Both the position numbers and the translations under genes were made by a program. Below are positions 32,917 through 41,085 of a DNA stretch of 64,000 bases, one piece after another (the stretch's first letter is position 1; each line of letters opens with the position of its first letter). Origin of the DNA: JALYRV01 sp036675475 (GTDB lineage: Bacteria > Acidobacteriota > Vicinamibacteria > Vicinamibacterales > SCN-69-37). The notes below the pieces were generated by a model. The model had not been told where the DNA came from, made no database searches, and saw only the letters and a list, made by a program, of their open reading frames with translations. The stretch lies in the NCBI GenBank assembly GCA_036675475.1, contig JAKFEY010000027.1:50451-114450 (forward strand), written 5' to 3'.

Positions 32917-35156
32917 GGATGGCGAGGATAACGCGCGCGCAGCTCTTTGCGCACTTCGGGATACCCGCGGCGCCAGAAGCTGGCGAGGTCCTGCGTGATC
33001 TGCACGGGCCGCCCGTTCGGCGCCAGCAGCTCGAAGGTCACCGGCGTGTTCATCACGCGCGGCGTCTCGGTGAGCCCGAACAACTCCTGCAGCTTCGCGG
33101 AGGCGACGATGGCGCCGTCGGCGCGATAGACGAGCGCCGTGCGCCTGCCGCTCGGCAGCGGCAGCGTGGCCGGCGCGCGCGATTCGAGCATCGTCCTGTC
33201 CGCGTACGGGAGGGCGCGCTCGAGATCGATCTCGTCGACGCGCGACGCCGACGCGGCCGCCAGAAGGGCGAGCGCGCGAAGGTCCGTGGCCAGGCCCGCA
33301 AAACGCAGGCGATCCAGCAACGCCTGCGCCTCGGCGTCACGGCCTGCGCGCGCGAGCCACGCCTCGGCCAGCAGCGGCGCGGCAGAGGCTGGATCAACGG
33401 GCACGTGGCGCGCGGCCACCGGCAACGCGTCGACGTAGCTGGTGCGCGTCGCGCGCACGGCGCCGTCAGGCGTGATCGCATGCTCCAGGGCATGCCGGTT
33501 GGGCGTCAGCCACGCGCGATCGACACCGGACGCGAGCCGCACGATCGGGCCACCCGCCGCGGTGAAGATGTCGAGGCACACGAGGAACTCACTCTCGATG
33601 ACGCCGCTTTCGGCGGCGAGCGTGGCGCCCGTGCCAGACGCCAGCAGCAGCGAGCGGCTGCGCGGCTCGCGGCGCCTGGCCAGCCGATCGGCGAAGCCGG
33701 TGAACAGCGCGTGGCGAAGCGCCGCCTCGTCGATGCGCGCCCTCGAGCCGCCTGCCGCACGCGCGTACTCCTCAGCCGCGCGCTGCACCGGCGGCGGCAT
33801 GCTGCGCCAGGCGTCGATGAGCGGCAGCAGATCGCAGTCGGTCGTCGCGGCCGCCTTCCCGCGCGCCGGCACCTGTGCCTCCGAGAGAATCGCGCATGCG
33901 GCCGCGGCGTCGAACGCGCCGCCCGCATCGATCAGGATTCGCGCGAGCCGCGGATGCAGCGGCAAGTCGCGCATCCTCAGGCCCAGCGGCGTGATCCGCT
34001 CGTCCGCATCGACCGCGCCAAGCCGCTCGAGCAGCGCGAACGCGGCGTCGACCGCCGCCGGCGGCGGCGCATCGAGCCAGCCGGCCGTCCGCGGATGGCC
34101 ACCCCACGCGAGCAGCGTCAGCACCGCCGGCGCGAGATCGACGCGCGCCAGCTCGGGTTCGCGGTGCGCGCGCAGCGTGTCGCGCGCGTCCCAGAGCCGT
34201 ACGGCGCGGCCGGCCTCGACGCGTCCCGCGCGGCCGGCGCGCTGATCCGCGGCGTCGCGCGTGATCCGCTCGGTGACGAGCACGTCAAGGCCGCGCGCCG
34301 CATCGAACCGCGAGACGCGCTGCAGGCCCGCGTCGATCACGACGGTGACGCCGGGCACGGTCAGCGATGTTTCCGCGATGTTCGTGGCGGCAATCACGCG
34401 CGGGCGCGTCGACGGCGTGATGGCGCGATCCTGCTCGTCGGGCGGCAGCCCGCCGTGCAGCGGCAGCGCATCGAAACCGTGGGCTCGCGCGTCCCCCTGC
34501 AACCCGTCCACAACCGTCCGGATCTCACGCGCGCCGGGAAGGAAACACAACACGCCCCGCGCGCCGCGCCGAATCTCGCGCGCCGCCACGGCGGCCGCGT
34601 CCGCGCCCGGCTCATAACTGATGTCGAGAGGATGCGTGCGCCCTTCGACCGTGATGACGGGCGCATCGCCGAGAAACGCCGACACGCGCGCCGCGTCGAG
34701 CGTGGCGGACATGACCACCAGCGACAGGTCCGGGCGCGCGCGCCAGGCCTCGCGGCTCATCGCGAGCGCCAGATCGGCGTGGATGGTGCGCTCGTGAAAC
34801 TCGTCGAGCACGATGACCGCGAAATCCCCGGCGAGCGGATCGCGTTGAAGCCGCGCCGCCAGGATGCCTTCGGTCATGAAGAGCACGCGCGTGACGGGCC
34901 CGAACCGGCGATCGCCGCGCACCTGCCAGCCGACCTCGCCGCCCAGCGTCCAGCCGCGTTCGGCCGCCACGCGGCGCGCGAGCGATCGCGCTGCGATGCG
35001 CCGCGGCTGCAGCACCGCCACCGCGCCGGCGTCAGCCAGCGCCGGCGGCACGCGCGTCGTCTTGCCCGCGCCCGGCGCGGCCACGATGATGGCGGCGCGG
35101 CAGCGGCGGACCGTGTCGACGATCTCCGCCAGCCGCACGTCAATCGGCAGCTGCAC
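32856..35156 (-). CDS. hrpB: ATP-dependent RNA helicase HrpB
   Basis: The 766-aa SF2 helicase has motif I APGAGKTTRV (28-37), the characteristic DEFH of HrpB at 118-121 (VLDEFHERT), SAT near 146, motif VI DQRAGRAGRV and the C-terminal HrpB extension ending WRRGYPEVRKELRARYPRHP. The length is close to the usual 800 or so residues. GTG 35156 was chosen as start (VQLPIDVRLAEI), 11 nt after the msrA stop; the frame extends to 35537 but without an initiation codon in good context and only as a shadow of msrA. The 3' end overlaps the GT87-like gene by 61 bp. Confidence 0.92.
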   Translation of the reverse strand: MQLPIDVRLAEIVDTVRRCRAAIIVAAPGAGKTTRVPPALADAGAVAVLQPRRIAARSLARRVAAERGWTLGGEVGWQVRGDRRFGPVTRVLFMTEGILAARLQRDPLAGDFAVIVLDEFHERTIHADLALAMSREAWRARPDLSLVVMSATLDAARVSAFLGDAPVITVEGRTHPLDISYEPGADAAAVAAREIRRGARGVLCFLPGAREIRTVVDGLQGDARAHGFDALPLHGGLPPDEQDRAITPSTRPRVIAATNIAETSLTVPGVTVVIDAGLQRVSRFDAARGLDVLVTERITRDAADQRAGRAGRVEAGRAVRLWDARDTLRAHREPELARVDLAPAVLTLLAWGGHPRTAGWLDAPPPAAVDAAFALLERLGAVDADERITPLGLRMRDLPLHPRLARILIDAGGAFDAAAACAILSEAQVPARGKAAATTDCDLLPLIDAWRSMPPPVQRAAEEYARAAGGSRARIDEAALRHALFTGFADRLARRREPRSRSLLLASGTGATLAAESGVIESEFLVCLDIFTAAGGPIVRLASGVDRAWLTPNRHALEHAITPDGAVRATRTSYVDALPVAARHVPVDPASAAPLLAEAWLARAGRDAEAQALLDRLRFAGLATDLRALALLAAASASRVDEIDLERALPYADRTMLESRAPATLPLPSGRRTALVYRADGAIVASAKLQELFGLTETPRVMNTPVTFELLAPNGRPVQITQDLASFWRRGYPEVRKELRARYPRHPWPDDPLTAAPTARAKPRPR

Positions 35157-35167
35157 GCGGTCGGCGG

Positions 35168-35722
35168 CTATGCGCAGGTGACGCCGGTACCGCCGAGGCC
35201 GCAATAGCCATTCGGGTTCCGGGCAAGGTACTGCTGGTGGTACGCCTCGGCGAGGTAGTACTCGGGCGCGCGGCGCAGCTCCGTGGTGATGCGGCCGTGG
35301 CCGGCCGCGGTGAGGCGCGCCTGAAAATCGGCGAGCGACTGCTCCGCCGCCACGCGCTGCGCCTCCGTGGTCCAGTAGATCGCCGACCGGTACTGCGTGC
35401 CCACGTCGTTGCCCTGGCGATTGCCCTGCGTCGGATCGTGGCTTTCCCAGAAAACGCGCAGCAGGTCCTCGTAGCGCACTCTCGACGGGTCGTACGCGAC
35501 GAGCACGACTTCGGCGTGACCCGTGCGTCCGCTGCACACCTGTTCGTACGTGGGGTTGGACGTCGTGCCGCCCGCATAGCCGGCCGAGGTGGAGTACACG
35601 CCGTCGACCTGCCAGAACTTCCGCTCGGCGCCCCAGAAGCAGCCCATCCCGAACACCGCGGTTTCCGTACCCTCGGGAAACGGGGGCATCAGCGGCGTGC
35701 CCAGGACCAGATGTCTTTCCAT
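35168..35722 (-). CDS. msrA: peptide methionine (S)-S-oxide reductase MsrA
   Basis: The 184-aa enzyme reduces methionine-S-sulfoxide in proteins. The catalytic motif GCFWGAERKFW places the nucleophilic Cys at residue 28. YAGGTTSNPTYEQVCSGRTG, then HAEVV and GTQYRSAIYW are further family signatures, and two C-terminal Cys (YCGLGGTGVTC) can act in thioredoxin-dependent recycling. ATG 35722 is used; a frame start at 35752 would overlap the upstream gene. It lies 4 nt after the degenerate protease gene. Confidence 0.95.
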   Translation of the reverse strand: MERHLVLGTPLMPPFPEGTETAVFGMGCFWGAERKFWQVDGVYSTSAGYAGGTTSNPTYEQVCSGRTGHAEVVLVAYDPSRVRYEDLLRVFWESHDPTQGNRQGNDVGTQYRSAIYWTTEAQRVAAEQSLADFQARLTAAGHGRITTELRRAPEYYLAEAYHQQYLARNPNGYCGLGGTGVTCA

Positions 35723-35726
35723 CGTT

Positions 35727-36548
35727 TCATTTTGCCTGTTTCGCGAGCTCAACGATCTCTTCGACCGGCAGAACGACCGGAAGGATCCCGGCGCCTTCCG
35801 AGCCCTGCATCATCGCGAACATGCTCATGCGGCCGGCCGACTGGCTGCGCATCACGATCAGGCCGAGGAACCGGCCTGCCGTGTCGAACACCGGAGACCC
35901 GAGGCCGCCCCCATTCACCGACGGGGCCGCGACGATGTAGAGCGTGCGCGGCTTGTCGACGACGGCCTGCACCGAGCCGAATGAGACGCCGGGCTTCCAG
36001 CCCGTCATTTCGCCGAAGCGCTGCAGCACGAAGACGAGGTCGGCCGCCTGCGCGATGCCCGGCGCGGTCATGTCCACCGACACCATCGGCGAGGACGGCG
36101 CCTCGGCCGGGCGCAGGAACACGAGATCGAGATCGCGGTCGCGCAGCACGATGCGCGCCGGCACCTCCTGGCCGCCATCGAGCCGCATGCGGATGTTCGA
36201 CTGCTCGACCGACAGCTCCATCTGCGGCGCGCCGGGCACGCCGCTCATCACGCGCTTGAACATGTCCGAGGGATCGAGCTGCGACAGCGCCGTTACGGCC
36301 AGGCCCGTGCCATCGAGCACCACGGCGTTGGCCGTGACGGTGTCTTCGATTGCGTCGCCGCCGCCCGGTCCCGGCATGCCGCGCATCTTGATCGTCGCCA
36401 TGACCGTGACCACCGCGCCGGCACGCTTGGCGAGCAGGGCGCGGGCAGCGCCGCGATCCTCAGCAGTCTGCGCGGATGTGCCCGTGGCTGACGCGGCGAG
36501 CAGCATGAGCGCGGCCGCCGGGATTGCCGATCGTTTCAGAATGTTCAT
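35727..36548 (-). CDS. trypsin-fold protein without a catalytic triad (pseudoprotease, HtrA-linked)
   Basis: The 273-aa exported protein has a signal peptide (AAALMLLAASATGTSAQ) and a two-barrel trypsin-like pattern: VVLDGTGLAVTALSQLDPSD where HtrA proteins have TNHHV, VLRDRDLDLVFLRP where they have DPLSDIAVLK, and SVNGGGLGSPVFD where they have GNSGGPLVN. The His is missing and the Ser position reads Leu, so proteolysis is unlikely; the Asp region is kept. It is encoded directly after the active HtrA-like protease (4 nt gap) and may serve as its partner or regulator. The function is not known. Confidence 0.7.
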   Translation of the reverse strand: MNILKRSAIPAAALMLLAASATGTSAQTAEDRGAARALLAKRAGAVVTVMATIKMRGMPGPGGGDAIEDTVTANAVVLDGTGLAVTALSQLDPSDMFKRVMSGVPGAPQMELSVEQSNIRMRLDGGQEVPARIVLRDRDLDLVFLRPAEAPSSPMVSVDMTAPGIAQAADLVFVLQRFGEMTGWKPGVSFGSVQAVVDKPRTLYIVAAPSVNGGGLGSPVFDTAGRFLGLIVMRSQSAGRMSMFAMMQGSEGAGILPVVLPVEEIVELAKQAK

Positions 36549-36552
36549 GGTG

Positions 36553-38544
36553 TCAATTCCAGGTGGGCTGCAGCTCGACGAAGCGCGTGCGCACGCCGCG
36601 GCGGACGAGCAGGATGACCGACGCGGGCTTGCGCGCGGCAATGGATTTCATGGCCGCCTCGAGTTCGGCGACCGACGCAACCGGACGGCTGTCGACCGCC
36701 ACGATGATGTCGCCGGCGTTCAGCTGCGCCAGATCGGCCCAGCCGCCTCGGCTCACGTTCTCCACCAGGACGCCGCGCGTGGATGCCGGTACTTTTCTGC
36801 CGTCGCGATCGCCGGCGGTGAGATCGCGCGCATCGAACTCGAACAGGCTGTCGGCATAACGCGCCATCTCGCGCGGTTGCTTCGGCGACGCCGCGAGAGT
36901 CACGGGCATCGGCAGCTCTGCGCCGCCGCGCACGACCGTCAGCGGCACGCTCGCGCCGATCCGGTAGCGCCGAATCGCCGCACCGAAGACTTCCTCGTCG
37001 CCGGGACTCGTGGCGCGGACGGGCTCCCCGTCGATCGCCACAATCACATCGCCGACCCGAAGCCCGCTGGCCGGCTCGAGCACGCGCGTGACCAGCACGC
37101 CGGTCCGGCCGGTAAGCTGCAGGCGTTCCGCCAGCGGCGGCGTCAGCACCTGCACGGCGACCGGCACCCACGCCTTCGCCGCCTCGAGCCCGCCATCGTC
37201 CTGCCGGTTCTCGCCCGCCTGCACGACCGTGAGGCGGCGTTCGAGCCCGCGCTCGAACGTCACGAGCAGATTCGCGTTCGTCCCGCCCTTGAGGGCCGCC
37301 GCCGTCCGCGCCTCGACATCCGCGACCGAAGTGACGGGCGTACCGTCGACTGCCACAACCACATCGCCGTCCTGCAGCGGCGGTCTGGCTTCCGACGCCG
37401 GGCCGCCTGGCCGCAGGTTGATCACGCGTGCGCCCTCGCGTGAGTCGCGGCCGATCTCGCGCGCTTCGATCGCTGAGAGATCGGACGCCGTCATGCCCCA
37501 CGCGCGAAGTTCGGTACGCGCCGAACGCGCGGGGCCGCGCACGTCAGGCGTGATGGTGACGCTCACGGGCGTACCCGCGCGGCGCAACTCCATTCGAACG
37601 GGCTTGCCGATCGGCAGGCCATAAAGCAGCTGGTTGACGGCCGGCAGCTGCTCCGCGAAGCGCGCCACCACCGCCGCATCCTCGACCATCTCGAGCACGT
37701 CGCCGGCAGCGACGCCCGCCCTGGCGGCGGGGGAATCCTCAGCCACCCACGAAATCAGCGCGCCATCCTTCATGGTGCCAACCAGCGGCTGCACCTCGAA
37801 GCCGGTCCAGCTGCGGCGGACGGTGCCGTCCTTGATGAGCGCGCTGACGACACGCTCGGCGAGGTCGATGGGGATCGCGCCGGCGAGGCCGAAGCTGATC
37901 TCATTGATGCCCACGATTTGCCCGTCAAGATTGACGAGCGGTCCGCCCGAGTTGCCGGGAAAAATCGCCGCGTCGTGGCCGATCCACCGCACGATCGATC
38001 CCACGTCTTCGCCGTCGAGCGTCATCTGCGTGCGGAACATACGCGGCATGATGAGCTCGGTGTTGCTCACCACGCCAAGCGTGACCGACTGCGACACCGA
38101 CAGCGGGCTGCCCATCGCGAGCACCGGCTGGCCGCGCGTGAGGGCGGACGACGATCCGAATGAGGCAGCCGGAAACGTCCGCGGCACCGCCGGCCGAAGC
38201 TTCAGCACGGCGATGTCGGAGAGGGGATCGGTCCCAATCAGATCCGCGGGCACTTCTTCGCGGGTCGGCAGCGTGCAGATGATGCGCCGCGTCCGGCCGG
38301 CCACGTGATGGTTGGTGACGACGAAGCCGTCAGGAGTGATGATGGTGCCGCTGCCCGAGGACTCGAGTTTGATCTCGCGCCCTTCTTCGTGCTCGATGGC
38401 GACCACCGAGATGCGCACGAGGCTGGGATAGACCGCGGCAATGGCGCGATCGATGGCGGCCCGATCGGCCGTCTGGGAAAACGACGGGCCTGGCATCGCC
38501 AGGCCCGACAGCAGCACGACGGCAGCGGCGCGCGTGAAAATCAC
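36553..38544 (-). CDS. HtrA/DegP-like serine protease with four PDZ-like repeats
   Basis: The 663-aa periplasmic protease has a signal peptide (AAAVVLLSGLAMPGPSFSQ) and a trypsin-like domain with His80 (TNHHVAG), Asp110 (DPLSDIAVL) and Ser199 (PGNSGGPLVN). Four PDZ-like units follow: GALISWVAEDSPAARAGVAA, GARVINLRPGGPASEARPPL, GVLVTRVLEPASGLRVGDVI and GVLVENVSRGGWADLAQLNA, each with a GD(V/I)-type turn afterwards. Usual DegP proteins have two PDZ domains, so this one is long. It should degrade or chaperone misfolded envelope proteins. The downstream pseudoprotease gene starts 4 nt after its stop. Confidence 0.88.
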   Translation of the reverse strand: MIFTRAAAVVLLSGLAMPGPSFSQTADRAAIDRAIAAVYPSLVRISVVAIEHEEGREIKLESSGSGTIITPDGFVVTNHHVAGRTRRIICTLPTREEVPADLIGTDPLSDIAVLKLRPAVPRTFPAASFGSSSALTRGQPVLAMGSPLSVSQSVTLGVVSNTELIMPRMFRTQMTLDGEDVGSIVRWIGHDAAIFPGNSGGPLVNLDGQIVGINEISFGLAGAIPIDLAERVVSALIKDGTVRRSWTGFEVQPLVGTMKDGALISWVAEDSPAARAGVAAGDVLEMVEDAAVVARFAEQLPAVNQLLYGLPIGKPVRMELRRAGTPVSVTITPDVRGPARSARTELRAWGMTASDLSAIEAREIGRDSREGARVINLRPGGPASEARPPLQDGDVVVAVDGTPVTSVADVEARTAAALKGGTNANLLVTFERGLERRLTVVQAGENRQDDGGLEAAKAWVPVAVQVLTPPLAERLQLTGRTGVLVTRVLEPASGLRVGDVIVAIDGEPVRATSPGDEEVFGAAIRRYRIGASVPLTVVRGGAELPMPVTLAASPKQPREMARYADSLFEFDARDLTAGDRDGRKVPASTRGVLVENVSRGGWADLAQLNAGDIIVAVDSRPVASVAELEAAMKSIAARKPASVILLVRRGVRTRFVELQPTWN

Positions 38545-38553
38545 CCGCGCATC

Positions 38554-38997
38554 TTATCCCGCCGCCGGCGCATCTTCCTTGTAGATCGCGCAGCCCGCAT
38601 ATCCGCCGGCCAGCGCCGCAGCCAGCCCGCCGAGGGTGACGAGGGCCACGAGAGGGAGGCTGTACATGTTGAGGAACACGAACGACCCGTAGGCGATGTG
38701 CGAGACGCCCCAGACGAGCAGCGCCGCTTTCGCGGCGGTGCCGGCGCCGGGGCCGAAGCGCGGCCGCATGGCCGCGTACGCCCACACGATCAGGATGCCG
38801 TACAGAAAGTCGGTGACGACCCAGCCGATCATCGAGCTGGTGTTGACGGCCGGATCCACGAGCCGCGGGTTGAGGGCCGTGGCCTCGTCGAGCCATCGCT
38901 GGGCCAGCCAGACGCCGTTGACGAGAAAGTCGACGAAGTTCATGACGGCGCCGGCGAGCAGGCCGCCGCCAAGCACGCGTCCGGTATTGATGGCCAT
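38554..38997 (-). CDS. small four-helix membrane protein of unknown function
   Basis: The 147-aa protein has four hydrophobic segments: GGGLLAGAVMNFVDFLVNGV, MIGWVVTDFLYGILIVWAYA, AALLVWGVSHIAYGSFVFLN and LVALVTLGGLAAALAGGYAG. Loops carry Arg/Asp residues and the C-terminus is short. This pattern is seen in uncharacterised membrane proteins of several phyla, but I recognise no specific family. It precedes the HtrA gene by 9 nt on the same strand and may share its transcript. The preceding 41-bp gap (38998-39038) shows no clear signal. Confidence 0.65.
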   Translation of the reverse strand: MAINTGRVLGGGLLAGAVMNFVDFLVNGVWLAQRWLDEATALNPRLVDPAVNTSSMIGWVVTDFLYGILIVWAYAAMRPRFGPGAGTAAKAALLVWGVSHIAYGSFVFLNMYSLPLVALVTLGGLAAALAGGYAGCAIYKEDAPAAG

Positions 38998-39038
38998 GGT
39001 GGCGACAGCATACGCTCGACGCCGCCCGGCGTAAAGCG

Positions 39039-41081
39039 TCAGCGCACGTAGACGGCCAGGCGCGGAAACGCGAAGCGGCCGGCGTTCTGGTCGATGATGT
39101 TCACCTGGCAGGTGTACAGGCCCGGCTTCAGCGCCGATGCCGCAACGTCGAACTGGAAGACTGCCGTCCCGCGGCCCCCCTCGGCCAGCCTCGTCTGATC
39201 GACCACCGGCGTTTCGAACACCTTCACGCGGCCGCGATAGAACGCGAGGCTCGTGCGCAGGCTCGGCGCGCCCTGCGCGTCGAGCGCGGGCTCGTAGACC
39301 TCGTAATAGAAATACAGACGCTGCTCGCGGTTCACGACATGCGAGAGGCTCGGAATCAGCTCGACGCCGCCACGGATGAGCGGATTGTCGCTTTGCCGCC
39401 GCGGAGGGCTGCGCCTGATCTGCGTGCCCACCACCACTGAACTGACTTTCATCGGGGCCGCGGTGAGATCGGGCACGACGATGGCCGCCTCGAACGTGCC
39501 AATCGTGCCCGTCGCGTTCTCACGCGCGACGACCTTCAGCCAGAACCGGCCGGGCGGCAGCGTGAAGCCGGTCTGGTACTGCACCTGCTTCTGCGCCAGC
39601 GCATCGTCCTTCCCGCTGCCGCGGGCAGGCAGCTGCACCGTGTCGCGAATGCGGCCGATGTACCGGCCCTGTTCGTCGCGCACCGACCCGAGCACGTCGA
39701 GCGTGGCCTGCGGCGGCCGATCGGCGGGCAGGGCGCTGCCCGGGATGGCCACCGAGACGGGCACATAAAACTTCTTCTCGTCGATGCGGAACCATGCGGC
39801 CGACGCCACGACCGGCAGATCCGTTGACGACACCTCGGAGAAGAGCTGCTCCTGCAGCTGGCGCTCGCGGTCGTTGCGCGTCAGGTGCGTGAAGTCTTTG
39901 GCCGCGTAGTAACCCGCGCGATGCTCGACGCGCAGGCCGGGTGTCTTCACCCGCACCGTAATGCGGCGAAAGCGGCCGTCCTGCACGGCGTTCGTGCTGC
40001 TGTAGCCGAGCACGTAGTAGGCCGAGGTGTCCTGCTGCACCTGCTCGAACGCCTCGCCGAATTCATTCATGTCGAAGAAGGCATCGCCGCCGGTGTCCTT
40101 GCCCAGCGTCGTGAGCGTTTCCTGCGACGCGAACATGCGGTCGAACTGGCGGCCCGCGCCCTGCCCCGAAAAGGCGGCCATGCCGCGTCCGCTCGCGCGG
40201 CTGGCGTCGCCGCCGGGCACCACGGCCTGGAGGCCGCGCGTGTCGACCGCGTAAATCGCCGCGTTGGCGCGCACGGCGGCGTTCACCGTCGCGCGCAGCT
40301 CAATCTGGTTGTCGCTGCCGCTGCGCGACATGCCGCTGCTGAAATAGAGGATGGATTTCTTCTGCTGGACGGGCGCGAGCGCCTCGGCAAGCACCTGCAG
40401 CGCGCGCAGCCGGCGATCGTTGTTGAACAGGTTCAGCTCCGACTCGTCGAGCGGCAGGTCCGCCGGATCGTCGGCGGGATCGGCGGGATCCGCCGGGTCG
40501 GTTTCCGGCGTGCCTTCGACGCCGGTAAACCGATCGAGCACGCGATGCAGCGCGTCTTTGTCGGCGGTGAAATCCTGATCGACCTCGAGCGCCGTGCCGA
40601 GCGAGGCAATCGCGATCAGATCGGCCGGCGACATCTGGCCGTCGATGTAGGCGCGCGCCGAGCCGGCCGCGCGATCGAGGTCTTCTGGCTGCATCGAGCT
40701 CAAGTCGAAAAACAGCACGATCAAGCGGCGGCCCGGCAGATCGACGACGTCGCGCACGGGTGCCGACCCGGCTGCCGCGGGCGCGGGACGGTCGAGCACG
40801 GCGGGCGCCGGATCCGCCGAAAGCGCGCCGGCCGGCGCGGTGGCCACTTCTTCGAAATCGAACGTCGTGATCGCCTGCGGCTTGTTGTCCTCGGTGATCT
40901 GGAAGTCGGCGGCCGTGAGGCCGCGCACGATGTTGCCCTCGCGATCGCGGACGATCACGTCGACGCGCACCACGTCGACGGCGCCGCGGAAACGCACCTG
41001 CTGCGCGGCGGCGGGCGGCGCGATGAAACCGGGCACGGCCAGTGCGAGCGCGGCAAGGATGACGGCGGGAATGGCGCGCAT
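39039..41081 (-). CDS. VWA-domain exported protein, acidobacterial VWFA-related type
   Basis: The 680-aa protein has a signal peptide (AVILAALALAVPGFIAPPAA), then the family start VDVVRVDVIVRDREGNIVRG and LTAADFQITEDNKPQAITTF, and a VWA domain whose metal site appears as FFDLSSMQPEDLDRA. The acidic repeat DPADPADPADDPADLP lies in the middle, and SAYYVLGYSSTNAVQDGRFR is a typical second landmark. The last 250 residues are beta-rich. These proteins are abundant in Acidobacteriota and probably surface or periplasmic; the ligand is unknown. It starts 4 nt after the Oar-like receptor stop, so the two may act together. Confidence 0.87.
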   Translation of the reverse strand: MRAIPAVILAALALAVPGFIAPPAAAQQVRFRGAVDVVRVDVIVRDREGNIVRGLTAADFQITEDNKPQAITTFDFEEVATAPAGALSADPAPAVLDRPAPAAAGSAPVRDVVDLPGRRLIVLFFDLSSMQPEDLDRAAGSARAYIDGQMSPADLIAIASLGTALEVDQDFTADKDALHRVLDRFTGVEGTPETDPADPADPADDPADLPLDESELNLFNNDRRLRALQVLAEALAPVQQKKSILYFSSGMSRSGSDNQIELRATVNAAVRANAAIYAVDTRGLQAVVPGGDASRASGRGMAAFSGQGAGRQFDRMFASQETLTTLGKDTGGDAFFDMNEFGEAFEQVQQDTSAYYVLGYSSTNAVQDGRFRRITVRVKTPGLRVEHRAGYYAAKDFTHLTRNDRERQLQEQLFSEVSSTDLPVVASAAWFRIDEKKFYVPVSVAIPGSALPADRPPQATLDVLGSVRDEQGRYIGRIRDTVQLPARGSGKDDALAQKQVQYQTGFTLPPGRFWLKVVARENATGTIGTFEAAIVVPDLTAAPMKVSSVVVGTQIRRSPPRRQSDNPLIRGGVELIPSLSHVVNREQRLYFYYEVYEPALDAQGAPSLRTSLAFYRGRVKVFETPVVDQTRLAEGGRGTAVFQFDVAASALKPGLYTCQVNIIDQNAGRFAFPRLAVYVR

Positions 41082-41085
41082 GCGG

